Shown piece by piece: positions 50,001 to 59,404 of a stretch of DNA of 64,000 nt. This DNA is from Stichopus chloronotus (lineage: Eukaryota > Echinodermata > Holothuroidea > Aspidochirotida > Stichopodidae). The notes beneath the pieces were generated by a model, which was given only the letters and a program-made list of their open reading frames with translations, made no database searches and was not told where the DNA came from. The position numbers were made by a program, and so were the translations under genes. Where the stretch lies: assembly GCA_021234535.1 (NCBI GenBank), contig CM037837.1, forward strand, positions 1,426,001 to 1,490,000, read 5' to 3'. Numbering within the stretch: the first letter of the stretch is position 1; the number at the start of each line of letters is the position of its first letter.

Positions 50001-53000
50001 TGAAGTTTATGGGGCAAAACTCGGATAATCGAAAAACAATTGTTAGGCTATACCAGCTGTCCTTTGTTTGAACACCATGAAAGTGTAGGATGGAGTGAAG
50101 CCGACAAGATGTGTAGCAAATGGGATCGTCACTCACACACACTGCACAAAACATTTCTTCCTCACATGAGAAAGCTTCTGTGACTTACGACATGCCATTT
50201 CTCAATTCTCATGTGTAATACTGTATTCAGATGTAAATTTCTATGGTTTACATTGGGTTTTTACAGTAGTGGAGATCTACTGTACCCCTGGGAGGTACAG
50301 TAATATGGAAAACAGATAAAAAAAAAAAGATAAAAAAAAAAAAGAAGCTTACCCTACGTTAGCCTTTGTTACAGATGGGACAAATGTGCGACTGCGACTT
50401 TTGTGAAATAAACAAAATAAGTTAACTTTGCATCCACAGTTTTACGAAAATTTCAGCAAGCTACTACTGTGGGTCAAATTGGTCGATGTGAGTTTTCCAT
50501 TGAGTTGCTGTACATCAAATGACATTGTTCCAACAACTCTATAAATTACAAAGTAAGCTGATGCCAGCATTCACAGCAAACTGCACTGCTACAGTAGTCT
50601 GCAGACAACACAACACAAAAGCAGAAGACAGTTACTATACTTAACTGTGTGTGAAAACGTACAAGAAGATAAATTTGATAAGCATTTTCTTACAGCCATC
50701 AACACAACTGAACACTGCACATGAACATATGTTTAATACAAGAGAATGATGAGTTCAGCAGCCACATTACTGTATGAGACAGTCCTTTCTTTGCAATTGC
50801 TGTATGATCACACATTTTTGCAAAAATTGCGATGCCTTTTTGAGTCTGCAAAATCGAACATTCGTCCTGCTGCCCCTGTAGCTTACAGGTACTGTTCAGC
50901 CCAACTTCAGGTCATCTGTATTGTTCCTGATTAATAGCACTGTACCATAACTAGACAGAATAATTTCTGGCCTGTTCCTACGAACAATCGCCACTTCATG
51001 GTACATAATTACCTGGCTCTGTGAACAAAATGTTACTCATTCTCGAGACCAGGAGGCAAAGGAAAAATAAAATGCGAAAATATTGTACAGTATCACAAAG
51101 GTGACTAGCAGTTTCTAGCATCTTTTGTCACAATAAAAATTTCCACCTTACACTGTCAGTCTGAAAACAAAGCAGATATGATACTGTTCACTGTTCTGCA
51201 CATATTCTACAAAATTTATTTAGGGCTCAAATACAGTAAATTTAATTTAGGGCACAAGAAACTGTTATGTAGAGCTCAATAAATTTATGTAGGGCTTAAT
51301 AAATTATATTATTGATCAAATTATCATCCATTGTTTCTTTCTTTTAGTGTTTTGTCTCTAACTTTTACCTGATGAGATCACAAAGAAATGAACTAATCGA
51401 TTGAACTATATCATATTATTGACTGATTGTTTCATATACTACCCAATGTTGTTTACACTACCCAATGTTGTTTGTTCTTCTCTTTAGGTTTTTGTCTCTG
51501 ATTTCAACAATTTTTACCCAAATATTTCTTTACCTAAAGAAAGAAAGGAAAAAGAATGTGATAACATTTTTGTGTTTACTATTTACAGTGTATGGTATTA
51601 TTTTTCTGGTGTTAAGTTGAAATTTATGAAAAAAGGCAATTTGAAAAAATTAATTCCGCAGTGATATTTTAATTCCGCAGTTACTTGGCTAATTACTTTT
51701 CGTGATTTTCATCATTTGGGGACTATTGTAAATTCCATCTCAAGCAATCTTTCTCTACAGTGCTTTTTGAGCCTCCCACATCCCCCTTGGGATACAGTAT
51801 CATATTACTGTACTTTTACATGATTTATTGCAATGTTCTTTTGAATTTTTATGTTTAATGCAAAATACTTTGATATCTTTTTTTGATCTAATACACAAGT
51901 ACAAATTATATCCTATTTTTATGATGAGATTTAACTTAAAACTGTATGTGTCCAGAAAGTACTGTACCTTTTCTTACACAGGGTTGATGAAAAAATTCGA
52001 AATGATTTATACATGCAATCAAGTGAAAAGTTCATCAAATGCAGCAAAAGTTGTGCAACATGCATTACTCTTCTTTCACAATTAGAGTGAACCAACCAAC
52101 ACTTAAAATGTTACCACAAAGAATCAGTCCCTTCATAAAATTAAATCCCTTTTTTGTATCTTTGGCCAAAATGTTCCATAGACAAGTTGTGTTACAACTG
52201 TTGTGATGTCAGATACTCTTTCTACTGTAAATAGGAAAGCCTCACAAATCTAACCTAAGATCATCTTAGCTTCACAAAGCTTCATACTGCATGTACACAC
52301 CTGGTACAGTACTGTATATCCGACAAACTTGAGTGCACACAACCTTTACATAGGCTCTGTGAGGCCAGGAGACCATCTATACAGTATGCACTGCAGCAGG
52401 ACTCATTACTGTCTGGTTGCTATTCTTATTATATTGTGAAGCTCAACAACACCCTCTAAGATTATCTTGGGTTACAGGTAGATGTGAGGCTTCCCTTATA
52501 AAGTGACTTGCAGCTCATCCACAGACATTCAAAAAATTTTATCTTTTTTTATCTTTTTAAACAACTTAGACCACAGAATGATGACTGGCAGGTCTTCAAG
52601 TAAGCTTTAAAAGGATCACAAATAAAGTAACATTTTATGAGATGGAATCAAACAATATTTGCTGGAGGAGTTATGACACTTTCCATGCATGCCGCAAAGC
52701 TGCCACTGGAATGCCTGCAGTAACTCAACCCCTTTACACCAGCAGACTGGCATCAATTTTGTCTCTAGATGTAGTGATGGAGCAATAGCAGAAAAACAGG
52801 AATGAGCTACAGTACATACTGTAGTTCCATCTTAGCACTTTAAGGGTATGCTGGATAATCTTCTTGCAGCTACATTAAATTGGCGCAGCACGTTCAAGAT
52901 GAACATTGTAAACATTCGTAATTTTGCGACAAAGACATCAGTGAACTTATGTGCTGGCACTGAATGGGCACATCTTACTTTTGTGCCTGCCTCAGTCTGT

Positions 53001-56000
53001 GAGGAAAAGTTATATCAGGAAGAAACACTTTGTTGATAAATAAGTAGGCAGCACTGTGGGAATATCAGTTTAAAAAAAAAAAAATGTGCCTTAAAACCTT
53101 CTATCACTTTCTATCTGTTATGGTACACTGCACAAACACAGCACAGCATGCAAATGTGTGCCAACGCCAATGGCCCGACCTCTGTTCAGCTTCAGGTGTA
53201 CAGAACACTGACTGTTGTTCAGCTGGCATATTTTTCTCCTCCACTGCCATTTTGATTCACTGTTGTACTGTCAGCAAATTTCAGTTGTACAGTAGTTACT
53301 GTTGCAAACAATGTACAAAACATATGGAATGGAATAAACCTTCACTAGCAGGCTAGTGCACAATTTCTTTTTTTTTTTTTTTTTCCCTAGGATGAACAAG
53401 AGTTATTTTCATAAATGGGTGGAGCTACTGTAGCAGCTGCTTATGTTACACAGTTGCAGAGGCAACCATTCGGAACAGATTTAGTACTACTGTACTTTCA
53501 GTAACTACCGGCCTGTGTACTGTTGTCTAGAGATGCATCACCTGCATCAGGGCAGGTCCAAGCTGTTTGGACTTTGACGTACGGGACATTCAGAGACTTA
53601 AAAATATCTCCCCAGCAGATAAAAAAGACAAATTGCACATGTCTTTTGATTGCTAGAACAGATACAGCTAGTGTATTATTAAGGTCACCACATGAAATTC
53701 TGCAATACCTTTATTTAGGTTTTATATTAATTTATTAACAGTGTGATGTATGGGACAAGAAAGAGTGGTGATTTTCAAAATAAAAAGTGTGACTGAGATT
53801 CTCTGAAAGTAAAAACAGAGGGAATGTCAAATTAAGATTACAATGTAAGGCAAAAACTTATTTGTCATGGGACAAACTTTCACCAAAAGAATATTCAGTC
53901 ATTATTATGTAATTTAATTTTCCTGAAGAAAATCCCTGTGACGTATGGGACATGTGATGTACGGGAAATTTGTCCTACATACAAAACATGCCTAGCCTAC
54001 AGTAGAATAGTTTATCATGAGTTTAATTCTAATTTCTAAATTAGGATTGCATCTAGTGGTGGTAATTAAGTGTTTCTGGTTAGTCTGTAAACCTCCACTT
54101 CATCCTAAGGTCATTCAAGAAAAATTTTGGTGACCCCTGTACATCCCCTACCCTGAAAAAGTGCCGAGTCATTCCCACAGATTCTTGTGAAAAGACGTCA
54201 GTGACGCATCCTTTTGTAAAAACTAGAAGTTAATAATGGCAGGCATACGATATTGTAGAATATCAGTATTTTGCAGTTCTCAATCCCTACTTTGTGCCCC
54301 CTTCCCCTAAGACCTGAAAAATTGACTACGTGGATAAAAACATGCATGCACATTATTACATAATATTTGCTAAAATTGGAGTTTTAAATTCAGGTACATT
54401 TTCAAAACTAATGTTAAGTGCTTGAACAACATGCTACAATACTGTAGTTTTGGATCCTACTGTACATGTTTGCAGTTGCCATCCTTTGGAGTCATTATGC
54501 TATACAGTACAAAGACACAAAATCATACAAATGGTGTTTACAGCCAAGTTGTGGGTAAAATGTTGTACAGTAATCAATATTCTTAACTAAACCATTGGGA
54601 GTATTTCCTCACACTGACAAACAACATAATGCTGATCAACTAGATTGAGGGCAATACGGAGAGTAACATACAGTATAGTTTGGATGGCTTACCATAGGAC
54701 AGCTCTGTGATGTATGGAGAATGTCCAGTACTGTATGTCACACTTTGCCCCGTACGTCACTTCTTTTAATTTGACTAACTAAGAAGAATTAGTTACAATT
54801 TCAAACAGCTTGGCATATATTTTGTTGAACGTTAACATAAATTACAAGTCTGGAAAATATCTTTAGCAAATCTCATCAATGTAGGTATTAATTCTCAAAA
54901 AGATTGATTAAAATTGTGACGTACGGGACATGTTAATTTGGAATTAACTTAATTTGCATAATTAATTTTTTTGCAAATTTGAAGTGAGGGTCAATACTGA
55001 GCAAATGGTGACTTTAAAGGGAAATAGGGCATTTGTCTTAGAGAAGACATCCATATTTTTGAAACCAATGTTTGTGGACACAGAATGATAGATTATTCAA
55101 AATAAGGAAGGACAGTAGCCTTCTCTTCAAGAAATAAGCTCCTCGCAGATAGAAACTCAGTTATTTCTTGCTCAACACTAATTTGTTCACCCAAACTTTT
55201 CAAAATTCAAATGATGCATCTTCCATTACTCATCACATGCATAATGTTTCGAGGAGATGAAGCTTTGGTAAATGTTTATTGATGAAACTGAATGGTTTAA
55301 CAATGATTACCGCTTTTTTCTTTAGTAGTCATGTTGGTGTATTCTAAACGCCCTATTTCCCTTTAAACTGTCCCACATAAAAACCATGAGAATATTCCTA
55401 ACTAGATACCTTGAAATAAAAATTTCAAATGTCCCATACACCACACTTGTTGTATCACTATGTTACTTAATATGCCGTAAATTCATTAACTGTACAAGAC
55501 TTTTTGATTTTCTTTTCATAATCATAACATTCAGTTTACTGACCTTTAAGATGATACCTTACTGTACATTCATTATTCCAATCAATTCAAAATTTTGTTC
55601 ACTTGGGATACAATAGCTTGGACCTGCCCACTAACAATAGATGAAGTACCATACCCACTGCATGGGATGTTTATGTCAGACCCAGTGGACTCGAGACAAT
55701 GTGAATGATCATGATAATGACTTTGTTCATTATTTTTACTAAACATGTAACCCTAAATCACACACAATCCCACTGTATGTAGTAAATTGTGCATCTACTC
55801 TATGCCAATATTCAAAGTCCAGTGCAGGCAAAATCTGCAGTTTTGAAGTCACCATTGGTACTGTAGGTATGTTCAAAACTGTAGTTCAGTTTGTTCATAT
55901 AGAGGATGATGGTAGAAATAATTTGAAATGCATGATTACCCTCAGTCACAAACAGAGCTAACTTGTGTGGTTTGAGATTCCAATCGATGTCACTTGATGA

Positions 56001-57754
56001 TTTTGTATCAACTTGGACTTCAAATTGCCTAGCTAGACTTTAAGCTAGACTTAAAGTATTTTGATAATTTGTATAGACATTACATCACATTATCAGCAAA
56101 CACTGAACCCAGTAACTATGCAATTACTCTCCTTTATCCAAAGAAAAGAAATTGTAACAAGCACACCAAGTGCCAAGAGGGGGGGGAGCAGTCAAAAAAA
56201 AACTAGAGCACCAATGTTGCAAGAGCTCTAGCTGTATTGATAAATTCGTGACAATTTTGCAGGGTACTGGGACATACAATGCTTCAGCATCACAGCATCA
56301 CCAGAAAAGTTTCCCATCCAAAAATAATGAAAAGTGTCAAACTGGTTTGTACACGCTGGGAGCAAATAACATAAAAAATATACACAACTCAAAGCTTCCC
56401 TTCAATGTGCCAATAGATACCCTCATGTACCCTGAGGTTTTCTGATCCATTGCCACATTACTCAATTTTCACTCATGCATGTTAGAGACATTTGGGTTGC
56501 TGTGTTTTTCCGTGTAATTAAAACCTTTAACCTCACTACAATTGCATACTGTACTAAATTACAGGTAGGTGGACAATGAATCATCACAATTCTGCCAGTT
56601 TTGTTCCAAGGGTTCACCCCTCCCCCACACACACTGAATGTTGGACATCTGAAATGATAAAAAGGAATATAAAACAAGGGCAAAATCATAAATCAGCCAC
56701 TGGTACTAGCTTACAATAGGCTTATAGTATTGACAAACACACATGTACCATGCAAGGGTCCAATTTTAATTTTGGCCCCTCTGAAAAAACTTGAGTGGAA
56801 ACTCACCTTTGCTTCCAGTTCCCTTGTAAAGCCTTAGCCTAACTTCTCTAGCATTACTGCAGGTAAAGATCCCTACCATTGTAAGCTTTGTGACCAAGTT
56901 GAGGCTTTTGCCATTTTTCTGTTTATTTTTTTCAGGGTTCTTGATGGGGATTAAAAGTCCCTCCTGATCCTTTGTAAGGCCTAGGCCTACCTGTAGCAAA
57001 CTCTGGCTTCATCACACCACATCAACCTCAATCATGTTGTTGGCCAAAAGGCCTTTTCATCACTCTAGAGAGAAAAAAAGAACAAACAAATGTGACAGCA
57101 CCAATGCATGTTATAATCGAACAAGCCAATTTATCCTTCCAAAAAGTATCAAGTCTATTCTTAAAAGTATCACAAAGGCAAGCCTAGGCCTAAATAAAAA
57201 TAGTAAATGTGCATCAACAGACTAGGGCCAGGGACCCATGACCCTACATACTGTTTTGAAACAAGTTATCATCACAAGTGTCACAAAGCATTCAATGATT
57301 CAAGACATGAACAATGATATGTGAACTACTGTAGACCTAGGCCTAAGCAAATATTAACTTTGTTAGCTTATCGTAAGGCTAGTGGCTTTAGTATCATCAT
57401 AACTTGTACCTTCTGTGAGCGTGATGTGAACCAAACTTCCGAAAACTTCAGTATCAGCACAAAATCACCCTCCTCTTCAACAGGAATTGTGTAGTCGAAG
57501 GAATCTACATGATAGCGTTCTGTTTGATATAAAATAGCATCTTGCAAAGGCACTCTTTGAATATTTAAGTTTTTACCGTAATCCGACGGTGTACCAATGC
57601 GGTTGAAATCAGCCTGATAGTATACCCCATTTACGTCTGTGTGTTCGGGACCCCCGCAGTTGACGGCGAAGATGAGTTCTGATGACCCGCTAGCAAGGCA
57701 TAAAAATGTAACACTTAAAACTGGAATACACACGCACCAAATCTGCAGATCCAT
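34854..57754 (-). CDS. MLEC: Malectin, four coding exons, with a one-base frameshift in exon 2
   Basis: Exons 57754-57410, 40862-40685, 38442-38385 and 35077-34854 join in phase (0, 0, 1) to a protein of about 267 residues when the extra base in exon 2 is set aside; the human protein is 292. Malectin is a type I ER membrane lectin that binds Glc2-high-mannose N-glycans and works with ribophorin I in glycoprotein quality control. Visible parts are a signal peptide (about 1-25), the malectin domain (about 27-190), an acidic linker (about 206-221), and a transmembrane segment (244-263) with the short tail CLCRL. Conserved words include [56 protein letters not shown] and [11 protein letters not shown]. 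Differences from vertebrates are WF for YF after KFSEV, and GENDNP for GYYDNP. Exon 2 is one base too long, which would truncate the protein if real. Identity is certain; whether this copy is functional is open. Confidence 0.93.
36270..37440. repeat. 50-54 bp minisatellite in malectin intron 3, about 20 units
   Basis: About twenty direct units share CAGCATCTAGTGTGTG, TCTTTCAGCACCACTATT and GGAAACCATGA. Two unit lengths occur (about 53 and about 50 bp, the shorter with CATCTGAGTG), and they alternate in higher-order fashion around 36440-37200. Units after 37240 are increasingly diverged. On the minus strand each unit reads AATAGTGGTGCTGAAAG, then a short CA-rich centre, then TAGATGCTGAGTAT, which resembles the 3' end and donor of malectin exon 3. 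Confidence 0.95.
38267..38374. repeat. Two 54 bp units abutting malectin exon 3
   Basis: Units 38267-38320 and 38321-38374 are the same length and share TACCTTTCACTATCACAA. The exon 3 end plus donor follows immediately in the same register (GATACTCACCATCTAC, then CCTTTCACTACCACAA). The second unit still carries a consensus-like donor gtaagtat on the minus strand. Confidence 0.85.
38385..38442 (-). CDS. MLEC: Malectin coding exon 3 (micro-exon, 58 nt)
   Basis: A 58 nt exon, too short for ordinary ORF detection. The acceptor is tttgtccacag and the donor gtgagtat. It encodes [19 protein letters not shown] plus the first base of D194, phase 0 in and phase 1 out, which fits exon 2 and exon 4 exactly. 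It corresponds to vertebrate GYYDNPKVCALYIMAGTVD. DNPK and the hydrophobic strand are kept, but the YY pair is replaced by EN. Its 3' end and donor resemble the tandem repeats in the adjacent intron (see findings). Confidence 0.9.
38443..40684 (-). other. Malectin intron 2
   Basis: A 2.2 kb intron. It holds a full TTAA-flanked family B element (38594-39258) and a G-rich segment near 39370-39450. Nothing else was recognised. Confidence 0.65.
38594..39258. mobile_element. TTAA-flanked non-autonomous element, family B, copy 2
   Basis: A 665 bp copy in malectin intron 2, with TTAA at 38590-38593 and 39259-39262. Its similarity to copy 1 is high throughout, so both look fairly young. The orientation is the same. 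Confidence 0.85.
40685..40862 (-). pseudogene. MLEC: Malectin coding exon 2 with a one-base insertion (broken frame or sequence error)
   Basis: The acceptor ends tcctcag. The exon opens in phase 0 with VFDVSLN, exactly as expected after SQK (vertebrate QKVFDVRLN). From there the homologous reading moves to another frame: [46 protein letters not shown], then donor gtactg, phase 0. The exon is 178 nt, while neighbouring phases require a multiple of three (177), so one base is extra, in the TTGTTG tract at about 40839-40846 (plus strand). Read straight through, a stop appears after 15 codons. Splice sites and the rest of the exon look under constraint, so an assembly error or heterozygous allele is as likely as a real lesion. 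Confidence 0.85.
41008..41631. mobile_element. TTAA-flanked non-autonomous element, family A, copy 2
   Basis: A 624 bp copy with the same ends and orientation, TTAA at 41004-41007 and 41632-41635. The right end has one base inserted in the terminal repeat (CCACCT). It lies in malectin intron 1, about 140 bp upstream of exon 2. Confidence 0.85.
44384..44631. repeat. 36 bp tandem repeat, about seven units
   Basis: Units begin ATTAGATTGAAAGCAGTGA and continue with a TGGCNTATTAAT-type end. The period is exactly 36 bp except for one unit of 37. As 36 is a multiple of three, both strands stay open over the array and give spurious 12-residue repeat proteins. Confidence 0.92.
46806..48480. repeat. 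Dispersed/tandem repeat with TGACCTTTGACCT (DR1) words
   Basis: Blocks recur around 46806-47230 and 48028-48480: GGGATCATCTACTCACAATG, AAGTTTGAAGT-CCAGCAA, TTGAGATA and TGACCTC-ACATGACC. One unit contains TGACCTTTGACCT at 47141-47153, two nuclear-receptor half-sites spaced by one base. The spacing between equivalent blocks is roughly 150-200 bp. Confidence 0.75.
48491..48528. repeat. CA microsatellite
   Basis: About 38 bp of CA dinucleotides with one CCTA interruption, directly at the right border of the DR1-bearing repeat. Confidence 0.95.
51212..51510. repeat. Cluster of short imperfect repeats
   Basis: AATTTATTTAGGGCTCAA-type units of about 30 bp occur about four times up to 51310. A CACTACCCAATGTTGTTT doublet lies at about 51438-51474, and a TTTTGTCTCTRA-TTTTACC block appears twice about 140 bp apart. 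Confidence 0.6.
53550..55629. mobile_element. 2.08 kb inverted-repeat element with many internal TGACGTACGGGACAT repeats
   Basis: The ends are GGGCAGGTCCAAGCT (53550-53564) and its exact complement (55615-55629). Inside, both orientations of a TGAYGTAYGGGACA word recur at about 53575, 53744, 53939, 53954, 54708, 54748 (reverse), 54916, 55369 (reverse) and 55429 (reverse). Without the nested family C element it is about 1.73 kb. There is no long open frame, so it is non-autonomous. No target duplication is obvious, so the superfamily is unassigned. Confidence 0.75.
55018..55362. mobile_element. TTAA-flanked non-autonomous element, family C, nested copy
   Basis: A 345 bp element with ends AGGGAAATAGGGC and its complement GCCCTATTTCCCT, TTAA at 55014-55017 and 55363-55366. 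It is inserted inside the larger 53550-55629 element, so it is the younger of the two. Confidence 0.85.
57410..57754 (-). CDS. MLEC: Malectin coding exon 1 (signal peptide and N-terminal malectin domain)
   Basis: 115 codons from ATG at 57754 (context ggtgcaATGG, a good Kozak match) to SQK, then donor gtacaag, phase 0. A hydrophobic leader ([18 protein letters not shown]) is followed by [20 protein letters not shown], the start of the malectin domain. TPSDYG, LYQTERY and [14 protein letters not shown] align without gaps of note to the vertebrate protein. From the malectin structure literature, conserved tyrosines and an adjacent aromatic pair contact the diglucose ligand. The pair YF of vertebrates is W108-F109 here. 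Confidence 0.95.
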
Positions 57755-59400
57755 TGCACCGAGTACTGTGTTAGTGTTAAACTTACAACAGGCCCTAGCT
57801 AAATTGAAGTAGGCCTAGGCTAAGTTCAATTTGTTCTGAGCTTGCAAATGCTTGATGAATCGCACGGTGCTCACTGGTTACTGAATAAATTGAACGACTG
57901 GCAAGACTGTGACTGCCCAATTGCTGCGGAAGTAGCTCAGTCTGCCAGCGCTGAGCTGTGTAAAGACTGGTTTGGAGAGTAAGCAACACTAGCTGGTTAC
58001 CTAGTTAAGTAATTTACTGAATACAGAATGGTTGCAACTTTCACCTGGAGTACAAGTTCAGCCTTCGCTATGCGGATCTACTACTAGTGTAACGGGGTAT
58101 TAGTATAGTACCCTACTAGAGCGGCATATGTACTAATGTAGGCTTATTTGTGTGCATCAAAGGTATACGTGTGATTTTGAAACGGTCAAATGTGCGTTTG
58201 CCATGTGTAGTTCAACCATGGGACGCCAAGAGCGATAAACCCCGGTATTATTGGCGTTCGCGCTGAAGCCGACCTTCCAATGATAGGTTGTTGAGAAGAC
58301 GATGGCTTTATATCGAGGTAAAATGATCAAGTACTGTGCTCAGTGTTAGGCTACAACCAGTTTTTAGCCAAAAAAAAAAAAAAAATTGGAAGATGGTAGC
58401 AGTCAATGAGAATCTTGAACATGAAGATGCCTAATTGGCACAGGGAAACATGATCTGGAAGGTATGAAACCGTTCAAAATGGGTGCAGCAGTATTGAGGA
58501 AAGCTTATTCGTCTGCAATGTAAGGGGAATTTTTTGGCCTCACAGGATATAGTGCAAAAGGACATCTGAGAATTGATGGGACTACGTAATTCTAAGAAAT
58601 AAGTACAAACCCTGTGGCCGACTTTACATATTACCGGAATAGAAGGGGGGGGGGGGGCACAACTAACGTAGTGATTTAAACCAGGCTGTGCTGTTTGAAG
58701 AAAAAAAAAAATAGCCTTGTCGTTAATTTCCACCATTTTCTTCCATTTGATTTTAATCTTGAAAATAACATCTAGGCCATTTTTCTTTCAGCAGGAATTT
58801 CATTCATTAGGGTGATAATTACGGTACAAAGAAGAGTGGTTCATTTATTTTTTTTTTCTGTGAAAAAGTTATCGGAACCGGGCCCTGTGCTAAATGTCCG
58901 GCTTTTCCGTGTGAATTACCACAACGAAACTCCTATGTAAACGTATTGTACTCTCCATGACGTCATGGACAGTACCTAAACATGCATCTCATTTTCGAGA
59001 GGCAGTTCTTTTGCTCAGTGTTTCTTGATCATTCAGTAGTTTGCTCTACAAGTGAGCTCATTGTGTTGAGCGGATCATGTAGACGGGGACGAAACTTCTT
59101 TGTAACTTTTGGTTGGAATTTGGCATAATATAAGACCGACTATTATTTTGGCACTTTTGTGTTTTATTGTTTCGCAATTTAAGAATTGAGTAGGCCTAAG
59201 TCAAACTCCAGACGTTACCCGCGAGCGTGATAATAGTGTATCACATACCTCTGTACATGGTCGCAGTCCATCCTTTGCAGAGACAGTTCAGATGCTCGCA
59301 ATATATACAATACACTGGCATCTGACAATACCACGATACGGACCCTGGCTGTTTACCAGGGAACTATATGGAAAGGTTAAAGGGACGTACGTGCAAAAGA
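57755..59400. other. Malectin 5' flank and upstream region
   Basis: This presumably holds the malectin 5' UTR and promoter. A stretch at 58080-58320 is richer in CpG than its surroundings and could be promoter sequence. No TATA box was recognised with confidence. Poly(A) and poly(G) runs lie at 58371-58384 and 58646-58658. Confidence 0.45.
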
Positions 59401-59404
59401 AAAA

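Larger units (their letters stand above)
40863..57409 (-). other. Malectin intron 1
   Basis: A 16.5 kb first intron, almost half made of recognisable repeats: a family A element (41008-41631), a 36 bp tandem array (44384-44631), a DR1-bearing repeat (46806-48480), a CA microsatellite (48491-48528), a short repeat cluster (51212-51510), and a 2.08 kb inverted-repeat element with a nested family C element (53550-55629). No further exon is needed, since exons 1 and 2 join in phase. Confidence 0.65.

Noticed and set aside
57920..57970. tRNA-like text (GTAGCTCAGTCTG resembles an A box)
   Set aside because: No matching B box, no acceptor-stem pairing and no anticodon arm at the right distance.
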